NCBI GenBank assembly: GCA_026545225.1
Contig: CM048845.1
Coordinates: forward strand, 56,768,033 to 56,832,032
Reading direction: 5' to 3'
Source: Cornus controversa
Taxonomy: Eukaryota; Streptophyta; Magnoliopsida; Cornales; Cornaceae
DNA length: 64,000 nt
Shown here: in pieces, positions 10,205 through 22,401 of the stretch
How the letters are laid out: every line of letters begins with the position of its first letter
How positions within the stretch are numbered: the first letter of the stretch is position 1
Notes under the pieces: model-generated
Told to the model about the DNA's origin: nothing
Database searches by the model: none
What the model saw: the letters and a program-made list of their open reading frames with translations, nothing else
Program-made: the position numbers and the translations under genes

Positions 10205-12215
10205 TTACCTATTACCTCTTTCCTCAAGTGTAGAGCTTGTGCCTTTAATCCGAGAAAATATAGAGTTTTGTGGCTGAGAATTCAGAGTTTCACTATTCTG
10301 AGCAGTGGTATCTAACTTACTGATTACTAAAGCCCGAGAAGAATGGTTACAATGAGGAGTTGACCTATTTACTTGACCACCCATATTCAACCTTTCAAAC
10401 ACCGCAGTATAGGGGCTTAGAGCTTCAATCCGATCAAAGATCGAAGTCCGTAAAGTAGGTACTTGGTCCTCATTATCTTCAACTTCTTCAACACTAATGT
10501 ACTGTGTAATTTCTTGCTTGCCTTTTCTTCCTTTAGAGACTCGGACAGGCTCTGTTGGTGTGAATCCTAGGCCAGTTTTAGGCAAACTGATTCTATACCC
10601 TTGTTGGCGTAACTTCTTCTGAGTTTCATTAAGGCCATGAACCTTCTCACCTGTAACTTCGGGACTGAGTTGCCCAAGTATTGTAGGATTTTCAAAGTCA
10701 TATCTTGAATTAGCCAAGAGCTTGTATGCATTTGGATCAAATCTTTCTTCAGTTCTTTGACAATGGAGTGATTTTTGTCTCGTCGAGTCATGAGAGCCAA
10801 AGACAAATCCCTCCAGTGTTGGTTTGGTAGTTTTGGACTTCTCAAGCTTCATAACAAGAATTATAGAACTCTCATATAGTACATCCATATCATTTTCTGC
10901 CATAGCATGAGTGGGTTTTGTTGTCATTTCTTTTGTCTCGGCAAGCTCAACAAATGGTGATTGTCCTTTCTTTCTCATAGACTTTAAAATATACTTGAAA
11001 ATGGGCTTGCCTTTGGGAGTTTTTGAAAATGACCTAGACTCTTGTGTAACAGTTATAGACTTCTTACTATCACAATCAAGAGTTTTTTCAGAATTAACTG
11101 GAACTTCTTTACCTTTAGGTTTTTCTGTTGAAGGAATTTTTGATGGAAGAACTTCTGTTGGTGTATCAGCATTTAAGTAAAACTTGGCATCTGTAAAATG
11201 TGATTCCACCTGAGTGAATGGCTTATCATCTGCAAACACAGCCTTCACGCCATTCCTATAAAATTTGAAACATTGATGCAATGTGGAGGGAACTATGCCA
11301 TTTCCATGGACCCAATGTCTCCCTAGCAACAAGTTGTAGGAGCTCTTTGGGTCAATGACATAGAACAGAGTTTCAGCATTTAACTCCCCAATGGAGAGGT
11401 GGACCCTAATCATTCTGATTGCTCTCTGGCCTTCTTGATTAAAGCCTTGAATGATTAAACGACTTTGAGCCAACTCATCAACCGTGATGCCAAGGTTCTC
11501 CATAGTAGACTTTGGCATGATGTTCATTGCAGAACCTCCATCAATGAGGATCTGAGTGACTTTCTGAAAATGACCTAGACTCTTGTGTAACAGTTATAGA
11601 CTTCTTACTATCACAATCAAGAGTTTTTTCAGAATTAACTGGAACTTCTTTACCTTTAGGTTTTTCTGTTGAAGGAATTTTTGATGGAAGAACTTCTGTT
11701 GGTGTATCAGCATTTAAGTAAAACTTGGCATCTGTAAAATGTGATTCCACCTGAGTGAATGGCTTATCATCTGCAAACACAGCCTTCACGCCATTCCTAT
11801 AAAATTTGAAACATTGATGCAATGTGGAGGGAACTATGCCATTTCCATGGACCCAATGTCTCCCTAGCAACAAGTTGTAGGAGCTCTTTGGGTCAATGAC
11901 ATAGAACAGAGTTTCAACATTTAACTCCCCAATGGAGAGGTGGACCCTAATCATTCTGATTGCTCTCTGGCCTTCTTGATTAAAGCCTTGAATGATTAAA
12001 CAACTTTGAGCCAACTCATCAACCGTGATGCCAAGGTTCTCCATAGTAGACTTTGGCATGATGTTCATTGCAGAACCTCCATCAATGAGGATCTGAGTGA
12101 CTTTCTGTTGCCGAACATATCCAAAAATGAAGAGTGGTCGATTATATATCTTTGACCCTAATTGAAGATCCTCATCAGTGAAAGTGATTGCTGCACAACA
12201 AGTGACATAAGTCAC
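10205..12215 (-). pseudogene. Aspartic protease and downstream linker (duplicated)
   Basis: At 12215-11566 the frame reads KIYNRPLFIFGYVRQQKV and then the active-site motif LIDGGSAMNIMPKSTMENLG, a retroviral-type protease signature (D-S/T-G in most members, here DGGS). Downstream blocks include YNLLLGRHWVHGNGIVPS and FADDKPF, typical of plant Gypsy. The segment from MNIMPKS onward occurs twice because of a 541-bp tandem duplication. Since 541 is not a multiple of three, the duplication shifts the frame. The second copy then runs on (11527-10205) through a Lys/Thr/Ser-rich linker. Confidence 0.85.
11025..12106. repeat. 541-bp tandem duplication inside the protease region
   Basis: Copy one is 11025-11565 and copy two is 11566-12106. 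Both start with GAAAATGACCTAGACTCTTG and both end with GATCTGAGTGACTTTCT. By eye the copies differ at only two positions (G/A around 11376/11917 and 11462/12003). The near identity means this duplication is much younger than the element, which is full of stops. Confidence 0.95.
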
Positions 12216-12479
12216 AATAGGGACTTGCTCATCATTATCTTCTAGGGTTGAGATTCTTCTTCAGAATCTTCTTCTCCATTCTGCCTGTCAGTTTCATTAA
12301 TAGTTACTATATAAACAGTCTGAATTTGATCCTCGCTAAAATATCCAGTCGGGAAGAAATCTCATAAAGTAGAGATCCTGCGAGAACCGTTGTATGAAAC
12401 TCCATCCACTTGGTCATTTTTTGAGAAATTCAGACATAATTGTAGCGTGATTTGATTCAGCTACTTCATCACCGTCCAA

Positions 12480-13751
12480 AAGGATCTTCCCTTGTTTTGC
12501 CAATGTCATAACCAATTCTTTGAATATGAAGCACTTCTTAATTGGATGACTGATAATACGGTGATACTTGTAGTATTTTGGGTCATGCACTCGTCCTATC
12601 TCCTCCGGGTGTTTGCATTCTGGGAGTTTAATTATTTTTTTTAGAGCAAAAATTCCAATGTACCAAGTACATCGGAGTTTGGGAATAGGTACTCCTTTTT
12701 CTCCAATTCCTTAGTGTAGGACGAGGTCTCTATTTCTCTTGGAATTTTCTTTGTTTGCTCTCTTTTTTATTCTTTTCTTTCACAAAGACCTTCAAGGGTA
12801 CGCCTGTGGCGGCCATAGTCTCCTTGGAGACCTTTTTTGATAGCTTCTCATCTTTCTTTCCTTCTTTTTTGTCCTTGTGTTGCTCCAAGACAGAAAGGTT
12901 CTTTCCACTATGAGCATTGATGTTGATCTCTATGTCATGCGCATGTGTAGCCAACTCTTCAAAGGAACGGGGTTTGATGCTTTGAAGGATATAGAGGAGT
13001 CCCCAATGCATACCCTACATGCATATCTCGACACCAGAAATTTCTGAGAGTCGGTCTTTGTAGTCTAAGCTGAGCGTACGCCACCTGTTGATATAATCAG
13101 TAACAAGTTCATCCTTCCATTGCTTAGTATTGGTGAGTTCCATCATGCTCACGATACGACGAGTACTGTAAAAGCAATTTAAGAATTCTCATTCCATCTG
13201 CTCCTAACTATCAATCGACTCAGCCCCCAAGTTAGTGTACCAATTGAAGGCATTTCCTTTAAGGGAACAGACAAATTATTTTGCCAGAAAATCACCCTCA
13301 GATCTAGCATTATTGCAAGTCTCAACAAAATGAGTGACGTGTTGTTTAGAATTGCCTTTTCCATCGAATTGTTGAAGCTTGGGAAGTTGAAACCCATCTG
13401 GCATTTTCATGTAGTCAATTCATTTTGTGTAAGGTTTCGAATACATGAGCGAGCTTTGCGAAACACCACCATACTGTGACCTAATCGTGTTAGTGATCAT
13501 ATCTTGAAGTTGTTGAACAAACAACAAAGCAATAAAAAGGAGCAAAACTAGGATGATTTGCCCTTCGCTCGGACGTGCTTGCATGGCGAGCCTTGTTGGT
13601 TGTAGCCCTTTGTGGTGTCAAAAGTAGGTGGGTGTGAGAGTTCTTGACTCGACTCCTTAGATTTCTGACCTTCCAACCTATTCATAAGGGAAGCAATTTG
13701 CAAGTCTTTTTTTTCAACGGTTTTGGTGAGCTTTTCAATAACGCTAGCCAT
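12480..13751 (-). pseudogene. Gag region (Tat Gypsy)
   Basis: The 67-aa frame starting at 13751 is a Lys/Glu-rich N-terminal gag segment (EKLTKTVEKKDLQIASL). Downstream, in overlapping frames, come FDGKGNSKQHVTHFVETC, DFLAKLFVCSLKGNAFNWYT and WRTLSLDYKDRLSE, which follow the plant Retrotrans_gag pattern (FxGxGxPxxH...LFxxSLxGxAxxWY). At 13011-12730 comes a helical, Lys-rich stretch. Frameshifts near 13400 and 13190 and several stops break it. Confidence 0.8.
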
Positions 13752-13759
13752 GGTTGCAT

Positions 13760-14600
13760 GTTGGTTGATTGTGATTACGTCTGGAAATCTAGGTACCTTG
13801 GATAAATCAACTCTCTTAGAGATCCGAGGGATGAAACTGAGCGCGATCTTGTACTTGAATTAAAATCTGACATAAAGCGAGATGAGCGCGGTGACATGTC
13901 TTCAGAAAAGAGCTTTCAAAAACTAGAGGAACTTATTTAAGACTTGTGTTGTTGAAGTTCATCGTCCTCAAGGACTCGAGAGTGATAAATGGATGATGAG
14001 CTTTTGTACTTGCAGGCTGATGCCGGACAGAATAGTGATTATTCTGTAGGCTAGTGTCAACAAGTATTTTACAAGGAAGAACGCAAGAGAATCGCCCAAA
14101 ACACAGAGAAAATCCTCTGGTATTCAAATTAATATTCAAAATTCAAGTCCTTCAAAATCAGCCCACAAGCCAGGCTATAAAGCTAAAAAATCGTAAATAT
14201 CAAAATTTTACCAAAAATAGAAAAATCCCAATAATTATGCCAAAATAAAATACGAAATAAAAGAAGGAAACTGCCAAAAATCTGGCCCAAATCGAGTTCA
14301 AAATTACTTCCTAAACGACAAAAAAAAATTACTATAAAAGGAAAGAAATAACTAAAAATGGGGATTCGGAAGGGAAAATAGTAGATTTTGGTCTCGAAAA
14401 AATATGTACCTAGTATAGCTTGGTGCCCATGACGTGCGTGCCAGAGAGAGCTTTCCAAATTGGGGTCATGTGAGCGATTCTGATACTCGTAGTCAAAGTT
14501 ATGGCCAAAATACCGAAATGCACCCAAAATATTAAAAGCAACGGCCATTTGGCGGATCACGACATCACAATTTAACATTAGCAACTCTCGGTACACGTCG
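13760..14600 (-). other. Tat 5' leader and probable LTR remnant
   Basis: Non-coding. On the minus strand this lies immediately upstream of gag, where the primer-binding site and 5' LTR should be. It includes a region ending in 'ctgtgttttgggcgattc' near 14095 and 'gtccggcatcagcctg' near 14015. I found no matching copy at the low-coordinate end, so the LTR boundary is undefined. The open frames on both strands here are spurious. Confidence 0.4.
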
Positions 14601-14765
14601 TTAAAAGACTAAGAACAAGTACGACCTAATACAATGCAAGTTGTTAATACAATGGTGTATTGAAGACTCGCACCAAGAGTCGTAAAAGTTTAAAAGCAAC
14701 GACCGTTTGGCAGGATCACAACGTCACAATTTAACATTAACGACTCTCAGTGCACGTCATTAATA
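14534..14765. repeat. Diverged tandem duplication, about 157 bp
   Basis: The segment beginning AAAAGCAACGGCCATTTGGC at 14534 recurs as AAAAGCAACGACCGTTTGGC near 14691, followed in both by CACAATTTAACATTA and a CGACTCTC-type motif. The copies are about 85% similar by eye. Confidence 0.7.
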
Positions 14766-16330
14766 AAAATATATTTTTCATGACATGGATAGTAAGGACA
14801 TACGCTTGCAAGTCATTAAAAACCTTTAAAGACCTACATAGCATGTTGTTAAAACAATTTTTTTCTTGTACTGTACTCTTCACGCATCCATTAGGTTCCA
14901 GTTTTAAGGGTTGCCCAGTCTCACCTAACTGAGGCTCCTTTACCGGTTTAACTCATCGTAGGACTACGTTTTAGGGATTATCCTCTTCCATCTAAATGGA
15001 GCTCCAACCCGGATTATTCCACTAAGTTCCTTTACCAGATTGCCCCACAAGGGTTCCCTTTACCGGATTACCTCATCACTCAACAAGAGGACACTCCTTC
15101 CAATTGAGCTCACCACCCTCACCATGCCAATGAAGATGAATCCCTTATGTTCATACTAGCGTGCACATACAATTCAAGCAATGTAATACTAATTGTCATG
15201 TTTGCATATTTTTTAAATAAACGTCACATAATTTCATATTGAACATATTTCACATATTACACATTCTATATCACTTATATTGACAATTAAATATGTTTTC
15301 ATATCAAAACATGTTTTTAAGACAATTTATCAAATATATAAGTGTTTCTTTCACAAATACACATGAATTCACATAATTCTTTCACAATTGAACCTCAACA
15401 TGCTTATATAATCATTTAAGGTAATTATAAATACGTAATTACATCATTTAACATTGCTAATTCAATAATTAATATAGTCTAGCATGCTTTAACCTTGAAA
15501 GACATCTAATTATACCTACATAACCAACTGGTTACCAAAAATAACCAATATACTCACAAAAATCTTGAATTCTATGGGTTAGATATCCCTACCTCAATTT
15601 GGAAGAGCTTCCAAATAAAATTCCCAAATTTCTCATTGAAATCAAATTTCTCAAATTTGATTCCTAATGGATCAAACTCAAGCCATCGATGCGTAGACCT
15701 ACTCTCTCTTCTTCGGTGCCTTCCAATTATCACCCCAAGCCTCTTAAATTCAGTGAGAAGGGAAGAAGATGATATAGAGATATATCTATATCTATATCAC
15801 TCTCTCATGGTTGATTAAGAATAAGAGAAATGAATTCTACATCCTCCTCTTTGCTATTAATAAACTTACCTCCTTTACTTACAAAAAATGTCACTAGTCA
15901 TTCACAAAACCTTCCCCGGCTCTGATTTCACTTTCGGTAACTCCTACGGACTCGAAATTGATTTCATATTGTATAAAATATTTTATTTAAGCTACTCTTC
16001 AAATTTTGTGTCATTCCAACACTCTTATATTTTTTAGGTGCACGAGACTCGCATCCCGGGCCCACCCGACCCAAAAATCTCAACTTTTGCCAAACGCTCC
16101 AAAAATATTTTCAAACATTTATACAAGTCCCCAAATATGTATTTTACATTTTAAACACATATAAATAATCATTTAAAGATTTTATATAATAGTAAATGAA
16201 AATAAAAGAAAACTAGCCAAAAATGTTCACGGTTCTTACACCTTAGCTTTAGAAAAATCATTACCGGACCCACCGATAAGTAGAAAAAGGAATAAGAACA
16301 ATTTGGGTCATACAGGATCTCGGACCTATC
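14765..16330. other. Non-coding retroelement-like DNA, CCGGATTAC repeats
   Basis: At 14880-15110 short imperfect repeats alternate 'tttaccggattacctcatc' and 'ccaattgagctc' type phrases, a structure I associate with long Gypsy LTRs. From 15130 to 16330 the DNA is AT-rich with no coding potential. It contains 'gggcccacccgaccc' near 16057, and the minus-strand sequence from 16239 downward begins TGTAAGAACCGTG, a possible LTR start. No TSD could be matched. Confidence 0.4.
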
Positions 16331-16900
16331 CTATAACACATATGGATCGAACCCTTTGCACATAGCACCTAATTCGCATAACCCATGGATACGCACGTAT
16401 GGGAATCACTCGGAGGCAACCACGCATCGCATAGCATGGTGACCCGTCATGCGCGCACACGTGCCGTACTGCCCCCGGAGGCAACCCTCGTGTCGCATAG
16501 CATAGTGATACGTCATGCGCAATCGCACGCATACATGCTGCCCTAAGGCAGCATGGCGTGCGCCGCCATAGAGCACTTGCCACACAACCGCTGCCCTAGG
16601 GTAGTTCTGGCTCGCCTGCACGCACGCATTGAGTCACTACCCTAGGGCAGCACTGTGGGCACTTCGCAGTGGGGCAGGCACACCTGCAAGCGCACGCATT
16701 CACTACCCTAGGGTAGTGTTATACGTGGGTGGTAGTTGCGTCAGCACGCACTACTGCCAGCGCAGCATTGGCACAGGCCACCCCATGCACGATATGTGCA
16801 TAGTGTGTTTCTACGTGCAGAGTAGCACGCACTACCCTAAGGTAGTGCACTCACCAACTTCTGCCGTTGGTAGTGCTCGCTTGGCTCGAGTGTTCTCTTC
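16331..16900. repeat. GC-rich cluster of CTACCCTAGGGTAG palindromes
   Basis: This GC-rich island stands out in AT-rich surroundings. A palindrome recurs at least five times: arms CATGCTGCC/GGCAGCATG near 16536; CTGCCCTAGGGTAG near 16591; CACTACCCTAGGGCAG near 16635; the perfect CACTACCCTAGGGTAGTG at 16701-16718; and arms GCACTACC/GGTAGTGC near 16829. Between them are CACGCA-rich spacers. The long open frames on both strands reflect high GC and few stops; no protein domain is recognised. Confidence 0.8.
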
Positions 16901-17183
16901 TCCCTTCTTCTTTATCTATCCTCCATGGATGCGTTCTTCACGATCTAAGGTTCTTCGATTACAAGCCTTTCTAATATTTAGATCAAAAATATAAAATACA
17001 TCGAAATAAAATTATCCCAAATCCTTACATCATAAAAAGAAAAACCCTAACCTCATCCATAAATCCATACAATCAACCATTCATGGTAATTAATAAAATT
17101 AATAACATATGCATAACATGATTTTAGAACCCATAAATATTTAGAAAAAATTTAAACACATAATTTTTCATAAACATCAAGGT
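16901..17183 (-). other. Probable Copia leader remnant, non-coding
   Basis: AT-rich non-coding DNA that lies just 3' (minus strand) of the putative primer-binding site, where an untranslated leader would be. No gag or pol homology follows, so the internal region is truncated. Confidence 0.35.
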
Positions 17184-17196
17184 GGTTCTTATACCA
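17184..17196 (-). other. Putative primer-binding site
   Basis: The minus strand reads TGGTATAAGAACC. The usual initiator-Met tRNA complement in plant retrotransposons is TGGTATCAGAGC, so this is a near match. It lies 5 bases beyond the LTR edge proposed at 17202. Confidence 0.5.
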
Positions 17197-17201
17197 CTTG
17201 A

Positions 17202-18827
17202 TGGGAAAGGGAATTTTTTACAATTGCAGAAGCATGTTAAGACGAATTGACAAATTTAGTCAAACCCTTTAATGTATGAAAGATTATGTAAACAGCAAAA
17301 AAATTTCTATTGAACACAAATATGATTGCATGAAAAATATGAGATTCAAAGATTATGTACCTTGATGGGAATAATTTTTCAACCCCCTAGTCTTCAAGAA
17401 TTGGTGAAACAATCGATTTCCTTAGTGTACTGCCTATAAGAATCACCGATATAACCCTTGAGGTCAATTCTCTAAAAACCTAATTCTTGTGGGAGAACCT
17501 TAGGTTTGTGAATTAATTTCTCTTTCTGCAATCTCCTACAACCACTCTTATTGTAATTGCAAAACCATAGTCTTATGACTCACACCTTAATATGGGAGAG
17601 AATATGACATATTTATAGGAGACTTTTCTCAAGTCAACTTTTCATTTTCATAAATGCAAGATATGATAAATCATATCTTTATATAAAAGGAAAATATATA
17701 TACACTCCATATCATATATTCTCCCTACGAAAAATAAGATATTATGTATATATTTAAATTATATATTATAGGATATTAAAATATCTAATATATATTTATA
17801 TATAATTTCACTTGTGCCTTTAACATGTAATTAAATTATAAATACATCTAGCACATTAAATCAATTCATATTTAACAACCCAGTTGGTATTAAATTGACC
17901 TAGTGGGCTAGAAGTGAGAATCTTATTTAAGGGCCCAAACTCTTATTGGCTCCAATGAATTATAAATTGGTTTGATCATCCCATGACCTTACATTTTAAT
18001 AATACATTAACCACAATTTAATTCCACTATATAAGTGTGGTTGCACTCCAACTTAGAACGGTTGAACCATGTATTGTCTTTAAATCTTATGTTACCTCAA
18101 CACACAACACCCATGTTAATTATGTGAAATTAGCCCTCTACGCACAATTGGATATGGACGTATAATTGTCAATCAATCTAAATCAACAATTGAATATTTA
18201 TTAAGCCACTTGATTATTTTTCGTTTAATCAAAAAGCCTTTAATAAAATTTATGCACTTTGCCAAGGTGCATACCCATTTTATTAAAGCCGAACCAAGTA
18301 CTTGGATATACCATTGATTAGACTAATCATTCCATAATAAATTAGCTAGTATAGATATAAATCTTAGGAGCATGTTCCGAAGCATATGATCAACCAACAC
18401 CCAACATATTTGAATTTTAGACCCTGAGATCCACCGCATATATCAAAGTGTTAACCATGCTTAGGGTTCATCACTCCCTAATACTTGAGGATAATATTCG
18501 TCATAACACTGACAAGTAGTAAATGCAATGACGACCTTACAATTACTTTGATAATGACTTGTCAGCGATCTTGTTATACATGTTCTTTATCAATAGGGAG
18601 CCCACTCACTTTTGCTAAATGAACAAAACACTTTATGATAACGCAACATAAGTGAGTTGTGCTCCTGACTTTCATAACCATACCATGCACGCACCAAGTC
18701 ATTGCGTAGTCAATGGATACTACGATTTGGGTCTTGAATTGAATCAATACATAGCATTTATTATATATAAACAGTGTTTTTGATAAGCAACAGGTTCTTG
18801 TTGATAAGTCAATGTCATTACATCCCA
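17202..18827 (-). mobile_element. Probable Copia-type LTR with adjacent PBS
   Basis: On the minus strand the segment starts TGGGATGTAATGACATTGAC at 18827 and ends TTTCCCA at 17202, so the ends are inverted (TGGGA/TCCCA). A primer-binding-like site follows directly. The interior is AT-rich and non-coding. It is followed by leader-like DNA and not by a TSD, so I infer a truncated element and not a solo LTR. Confidence 0.5.
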
Positions 18828-20404
18828 ATTGGTGCTTTGAAGGGCATACAATCTGATGTGACCAAAATTGTTTTTCTTTTTATAGCCTACTATTGCCTAT
18901 CAAAATATAATTTAAATCACTCGCAAGAGAACGAATCTTTGTAGATACGGTTCTATATAGAGGGTATCGATCCCACGAGGACTACGTGGGTGAATTGCAC
19001 TATTGAGAGAGAACTTCCAATTTAATCCTAAAAACAGAATTTTGGTATGGATTTGGAACTATTTCGTAAAATGTAAAAACATTAACAATAAAGAGTTTGT
19101 AAAGTTGAGAGAGAGAGATAGGGGTGGTTTCCACCTCTAGCCATTTGACGTGTCCAAGTATGTAGCAAATGGGACTTTCTAGAATTATATGCAACACAAT
19201 GTCATTAGGCTTGTGGCCTACAATGACATATCAAAAGATAAACATGATTTTTAACTAAACATAGCCCATCTTCAACAAGCATAGTCCTTCAACCTATCTA
19301 CTTATCCTACCTTCTAAATGTACCTAAGTGCATCTGAACTACCCTATTTTGGCATGGACTATATAAGCAAGAAACATCACATTCCATTACAAAGCCATCA
19401 TCTACACTTTTTGTGAAAGTTGTAAATGTTGGGCATTCAAAATAAAATATTTTTACTGTAAGACAAGAGGAAGAAATGACATCAAATGAATATATTAAAG
19501 AGGTTCAACAATATTATACAAAACACTAGGCTAAGTAATCAACATATAAATATAAATCCCAAAGTTGCTACAAAATGAACAAGTTACATGGCTAGGGGTT
19601 TCACCCACACCCTAGATGAAACTTTAGTTGAACATAGGAGACTTGTAATCCTCCATGGACAGAGATATGAAGCTCTAAAGGGTCTGGTTTAGCTGCTCTT
19701 CCCTCCCCTCCAACTTGATATATATATCTTTTTGCTCAAAACATGCATATATGTCCATCCACAATGTCCTTGGGTCCCACCATGCTTATATATCTATATA
19801 ATCCACCTAATATATATATGCTCCCTTCATATGTCTCTTTGAAGTCAAAAAATCCTCCAAAAGGACGTGTAAAGGTCATTCATAAATGCAAGTGGTAAGA
19901 CAAGTGGACAAGTAGGCAACTTGCAGTCTGTAGAATCTCGATTGTGCGAAATTGAGGTTTTGCACAATCGAGATTTCAATCATACGAAATGTCTATTTCG
20001 CACAATCGAGATTTTGATCTTGCGAAATCAGCATCTCGATTGTGCGAAATGCCTTCTTGAATTTCTTGATTCCTTCACTTCCACAGCATTTGATCGAAAA
20101 TATTGCCATTTTTGGGACAAAACCTAAAATTCAACAAAAATACAAAAATAGCATAAAAATACCTAAGTAAACATAAATATGGAATCAACATATACAATTA
20201 AGAAGGGTTAAATGCGCAGCACTAAACACTTATCACAATCCTAACAATAATTGGATGTGTGAATTTCTTGCCAAGGAAAAAAAATTTAAATTTTTTTAAA
20301 GTCGTGTACTTTTGTTATTTATAGCGGGTTGGGAAGGACAAGGCAATCCTATGTCCGCAATAAAAAGTTGTTTATGGAGCTTTTGGCACCCATAAAAAAA
20401 ATTT
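18828..20404 (-). other. Non-coding retroelement segment with hairpin cluster
   Basis: No coding region. The phrase 'gggtatcgatcccacgagga' near 18961 and the minus-strand start TGATAAGTGTTTAGTGCTG near 20232 are familiar from non-coding plant LTR elements. I could not find a TSD, so the limits are not asserted. From 20240 to 20404 the sequence is AT-rich with nothing recognisable. Confidence 0.35.
19936..20045. repeat. Four-copy inverted-repeat cluster TCTCGATTGTGC
   Basis: TCTCGATTGTGC occurs at 19936-19947 and 20034-20045. Its exact complement GCACAATCGAGA occurs at 19962-19973 and 20000-20011. Adjacent copies can pair as 12-bp hairpins. The intervening phrases (GCGAAAT/ATTTCGC) extend the complementarity. 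Confidence 0.9.
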
Positions 20405-22154
20405 ATTTCATAAAATATGGAGAAATGTTTTTATAATTATAAGGCCTAAGACCTTTCTCTCTCCTTCCACATGAACTTTAATTCTTATTTAAAGCAATGA
20501 AGGTGGCCCACCATAAAAATTAATTTATTTTTTGGCAAAAGTGCAACATACCCCCTTGGACTTTCAAAGTAAGCAGATCAGTCCTTGTGGTTTCAAAATA
20601 TGAGCACATTACCCCCTTTGAAAAGAATTCTGGCCACTTTTCGTTCGATGTCATTATGCATTTACTAAACTGTCCCTTATAATTAACTTTTTTTAAAAAT
20701 ACAAAAAATGAAAAATACCCTAAATATCCTTCTGGAACCTCCAATTCACCGACCACCACTTTTGGATCATCAATGCAACTTCCACCATTGAAGTTCCAAT
20801 CAAACCTCCACTATCGTTAACATCTTCTCCACCACAAAGACCCATTTCGGACAACCACCAAACCACCATTGATGCTCCGTCACGAGTACCCAAGTCTCCC
20901 ACTCACCATTGAAGCTCTATTTCTTTTCTCTTTCTTTTATTTGACTTCCTCCTTTTTCTCCTAAGTTCACGGTTTCCATATCTCTATTTTCCATAGACAT
21001 CATTATTGCTCTATATTTTCTCCCTTTTTCTTTATTTTCTTTTTCCTAACCTTGTCCTTCAACTTTCGGTTGGTGGGTCTTCTTGTCAGTGATAGAGCAT
21101 GGTGGTTTGGCTGCTAGTGGCTTGGTGGAGGTGATATGGTTATGGTGGTTGGTTTCAATGGAGGTGGTGATTTGCGACTTGGTGGAGAGGTTGTTGAAGG
21201 TGGTGGCTATGGTGGTTCGTGCATAGCTGTTTGGAGTTGGTTTTTGTTAGTTGGTGAAGATGATAGAGCTCAGATGATGAGACATGGTTGATGGTGGAGT
21301 TGGTATATTGTTGCGGTGGTCTTGTTGGTCTTGGTAATGTTGGTGGAATGGTGGATGTATTTAGGTGAAGATGATGGTGGGTTGTGGCAATGGTGGAGTA
21401 CGTGTTTGGGTGAAGATGATGGTGGCAGCGGGTAGTTTGGCCAGTGGTGGTGCATGGTGGTTTGTGGTGTTTTGTCACGATTTCAGTTTGGTACGATGAT
21501 GGTGTAGGTTGTGGTTGGTTTGTTTGGGTGGTTGGCTTATTTTTGTTGGGTCTTGGTGTGGAGTTGAGCCAACGGTAATCATGGTGGTCGCATGGTGGAG
21601 GAAGTGGGTCTGGGCAGGAGGTGTGGTGGAGCTCGCGGCAATGCATAGTAGAGACTGGTCGTGGCAGCCATGTTTAATGGGTTAGTGTTTGGTTGTGGTG
21701 ATGGACTTTTGGGTCTTCAATGGTGAGAGTTTGTGGTGGTGAGGTTAGTGGTTTATGGTGGTGGTCGTGAGTTGAGGGAAGTGGAGATGGGTGTTTTCGA
21801 TTTGCAGTGACCGGTTGGCATTGGTATACAGTTGAAAATAAAGAAGAGGGGTATAAAGGTAACATTGGATGGTAATTTTGAAATTATAGAAAAATTTTAA
21901 GTCATGTGAATCAGAAAGTGACCAAAAATCTATTCAAGGTGGTAAATTGCTCATTTTTTAAACTACAAAGACTGATCTGCTCACTTTGAAAGTTCAAGGG
22001 GGTATTTTGCTCACATAGTGAAAGTATAGGGGGGTATGTTGCACTTTTGCCTTATTTTTTTCATTTCATACAATATGGAGAGATTTTTTATAATTATATG
22101 ACCTTTCTTTCCTTCAACATGAACTTTAATTCTTATTTAAATCAATGAAGGTGG
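20405..22154. repeat. About 110-bp direct repeat flanking a MULE
   Basis: 20405-20516 and 22061-22154 are homologous: both run TTTCATA-AATATGGAGA, then TTATAATTAT, then CATGAACTTTAATTCTTATTTAAA and CAATGAAGGTGG, with scattered differences. The MULE at 20534-22051 sits between the two copies. The repeat is therefore an older tandem duplication whose junction was hit by the transposon. Confidence 0.8.
20534..22051. mobile_element. Non-autonomous MULE-like element, 9-bp TSD
   Basis: Terminal inverted repeats start GGCAAAAGTGCAACATACCC and are perfect over the outer 22 bases. A second conserved block (AGATCAGTC...) follows, with a roughly 40-bp indel on the right side. A 9-bp duplication TTATTTTTT lies at 20525-20533 and 22052-22060. 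The 9-bp TSD is characteristic of Mutator-like elements. The interior has no transposase. At 21080-21830 it is rich in GTGG/TGGT and opens a His/Pro/Thr-rich frame on the minus strand (21155-21646) that looks like low complexity or a captured gene scrap. Length 1,518 bp. Confidence 0.85.
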
Positions 22155-22401
22155 AGTGACTTTTTTTAAGAATTTGTATTCACTTGTCGATTGATTAATA
22201 TGCTTAGCCTAATTTAAAGCTTTTTAACTTTGGTGTTTTTTATATACATCATCTTGCTTTAAATTTAAACATTGTCACAAGTTAGATACAGGACATAAAA
22301 GTTAGACTAGTTGATCTTTTCATGGATTAATTCATTCCCTTATATATGAATAACAACGGTATATTTCTGATTTACATGTAAATGTGGGTCATTCCTAATT
22401 G

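Larger units (their letters stand above)
5460..13751 (-). mobile_element. Degenerate Tat-lineage Ty3/Gypsy retrotransposon
   Basis: Read from high to low coordinates, the domain order is gag (about 13.75-12.5 kb), aspartic protease (about 12.2 kb), reverse transcriptase (9.76-8.7 kb), RNase H (8.9-8.4 kb), a second RNase H (8.3-7.9 kb), then integrase (7.66-5.53 kb, interrupted). The order PR-RT-RH-INT is that of Ty3/Gypsy. The second RNase H after the first is the hallmark of the Tat lineage (Ogre, Retand and others). Many stops and frameshifts, one nested solo LTR and one internal duplication show it is non-functional. I could not identify a matching pair of LTRs within the window. Confidence 0.85.

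Noticed and set aside
16326-16994. Overlapping open frames on both strands in the GC-rich region
   Set aside because: High GC lowers stop frequency. The frames are built on the palindrome repeats and encode no recognisable protein.
21155-21646. 163-aa His/Pro/Thr-rich frame
   Set aside because: It lies entirely within a MULE and reflects GTGG-type low complexity. It is kept only as possible captured sequence.
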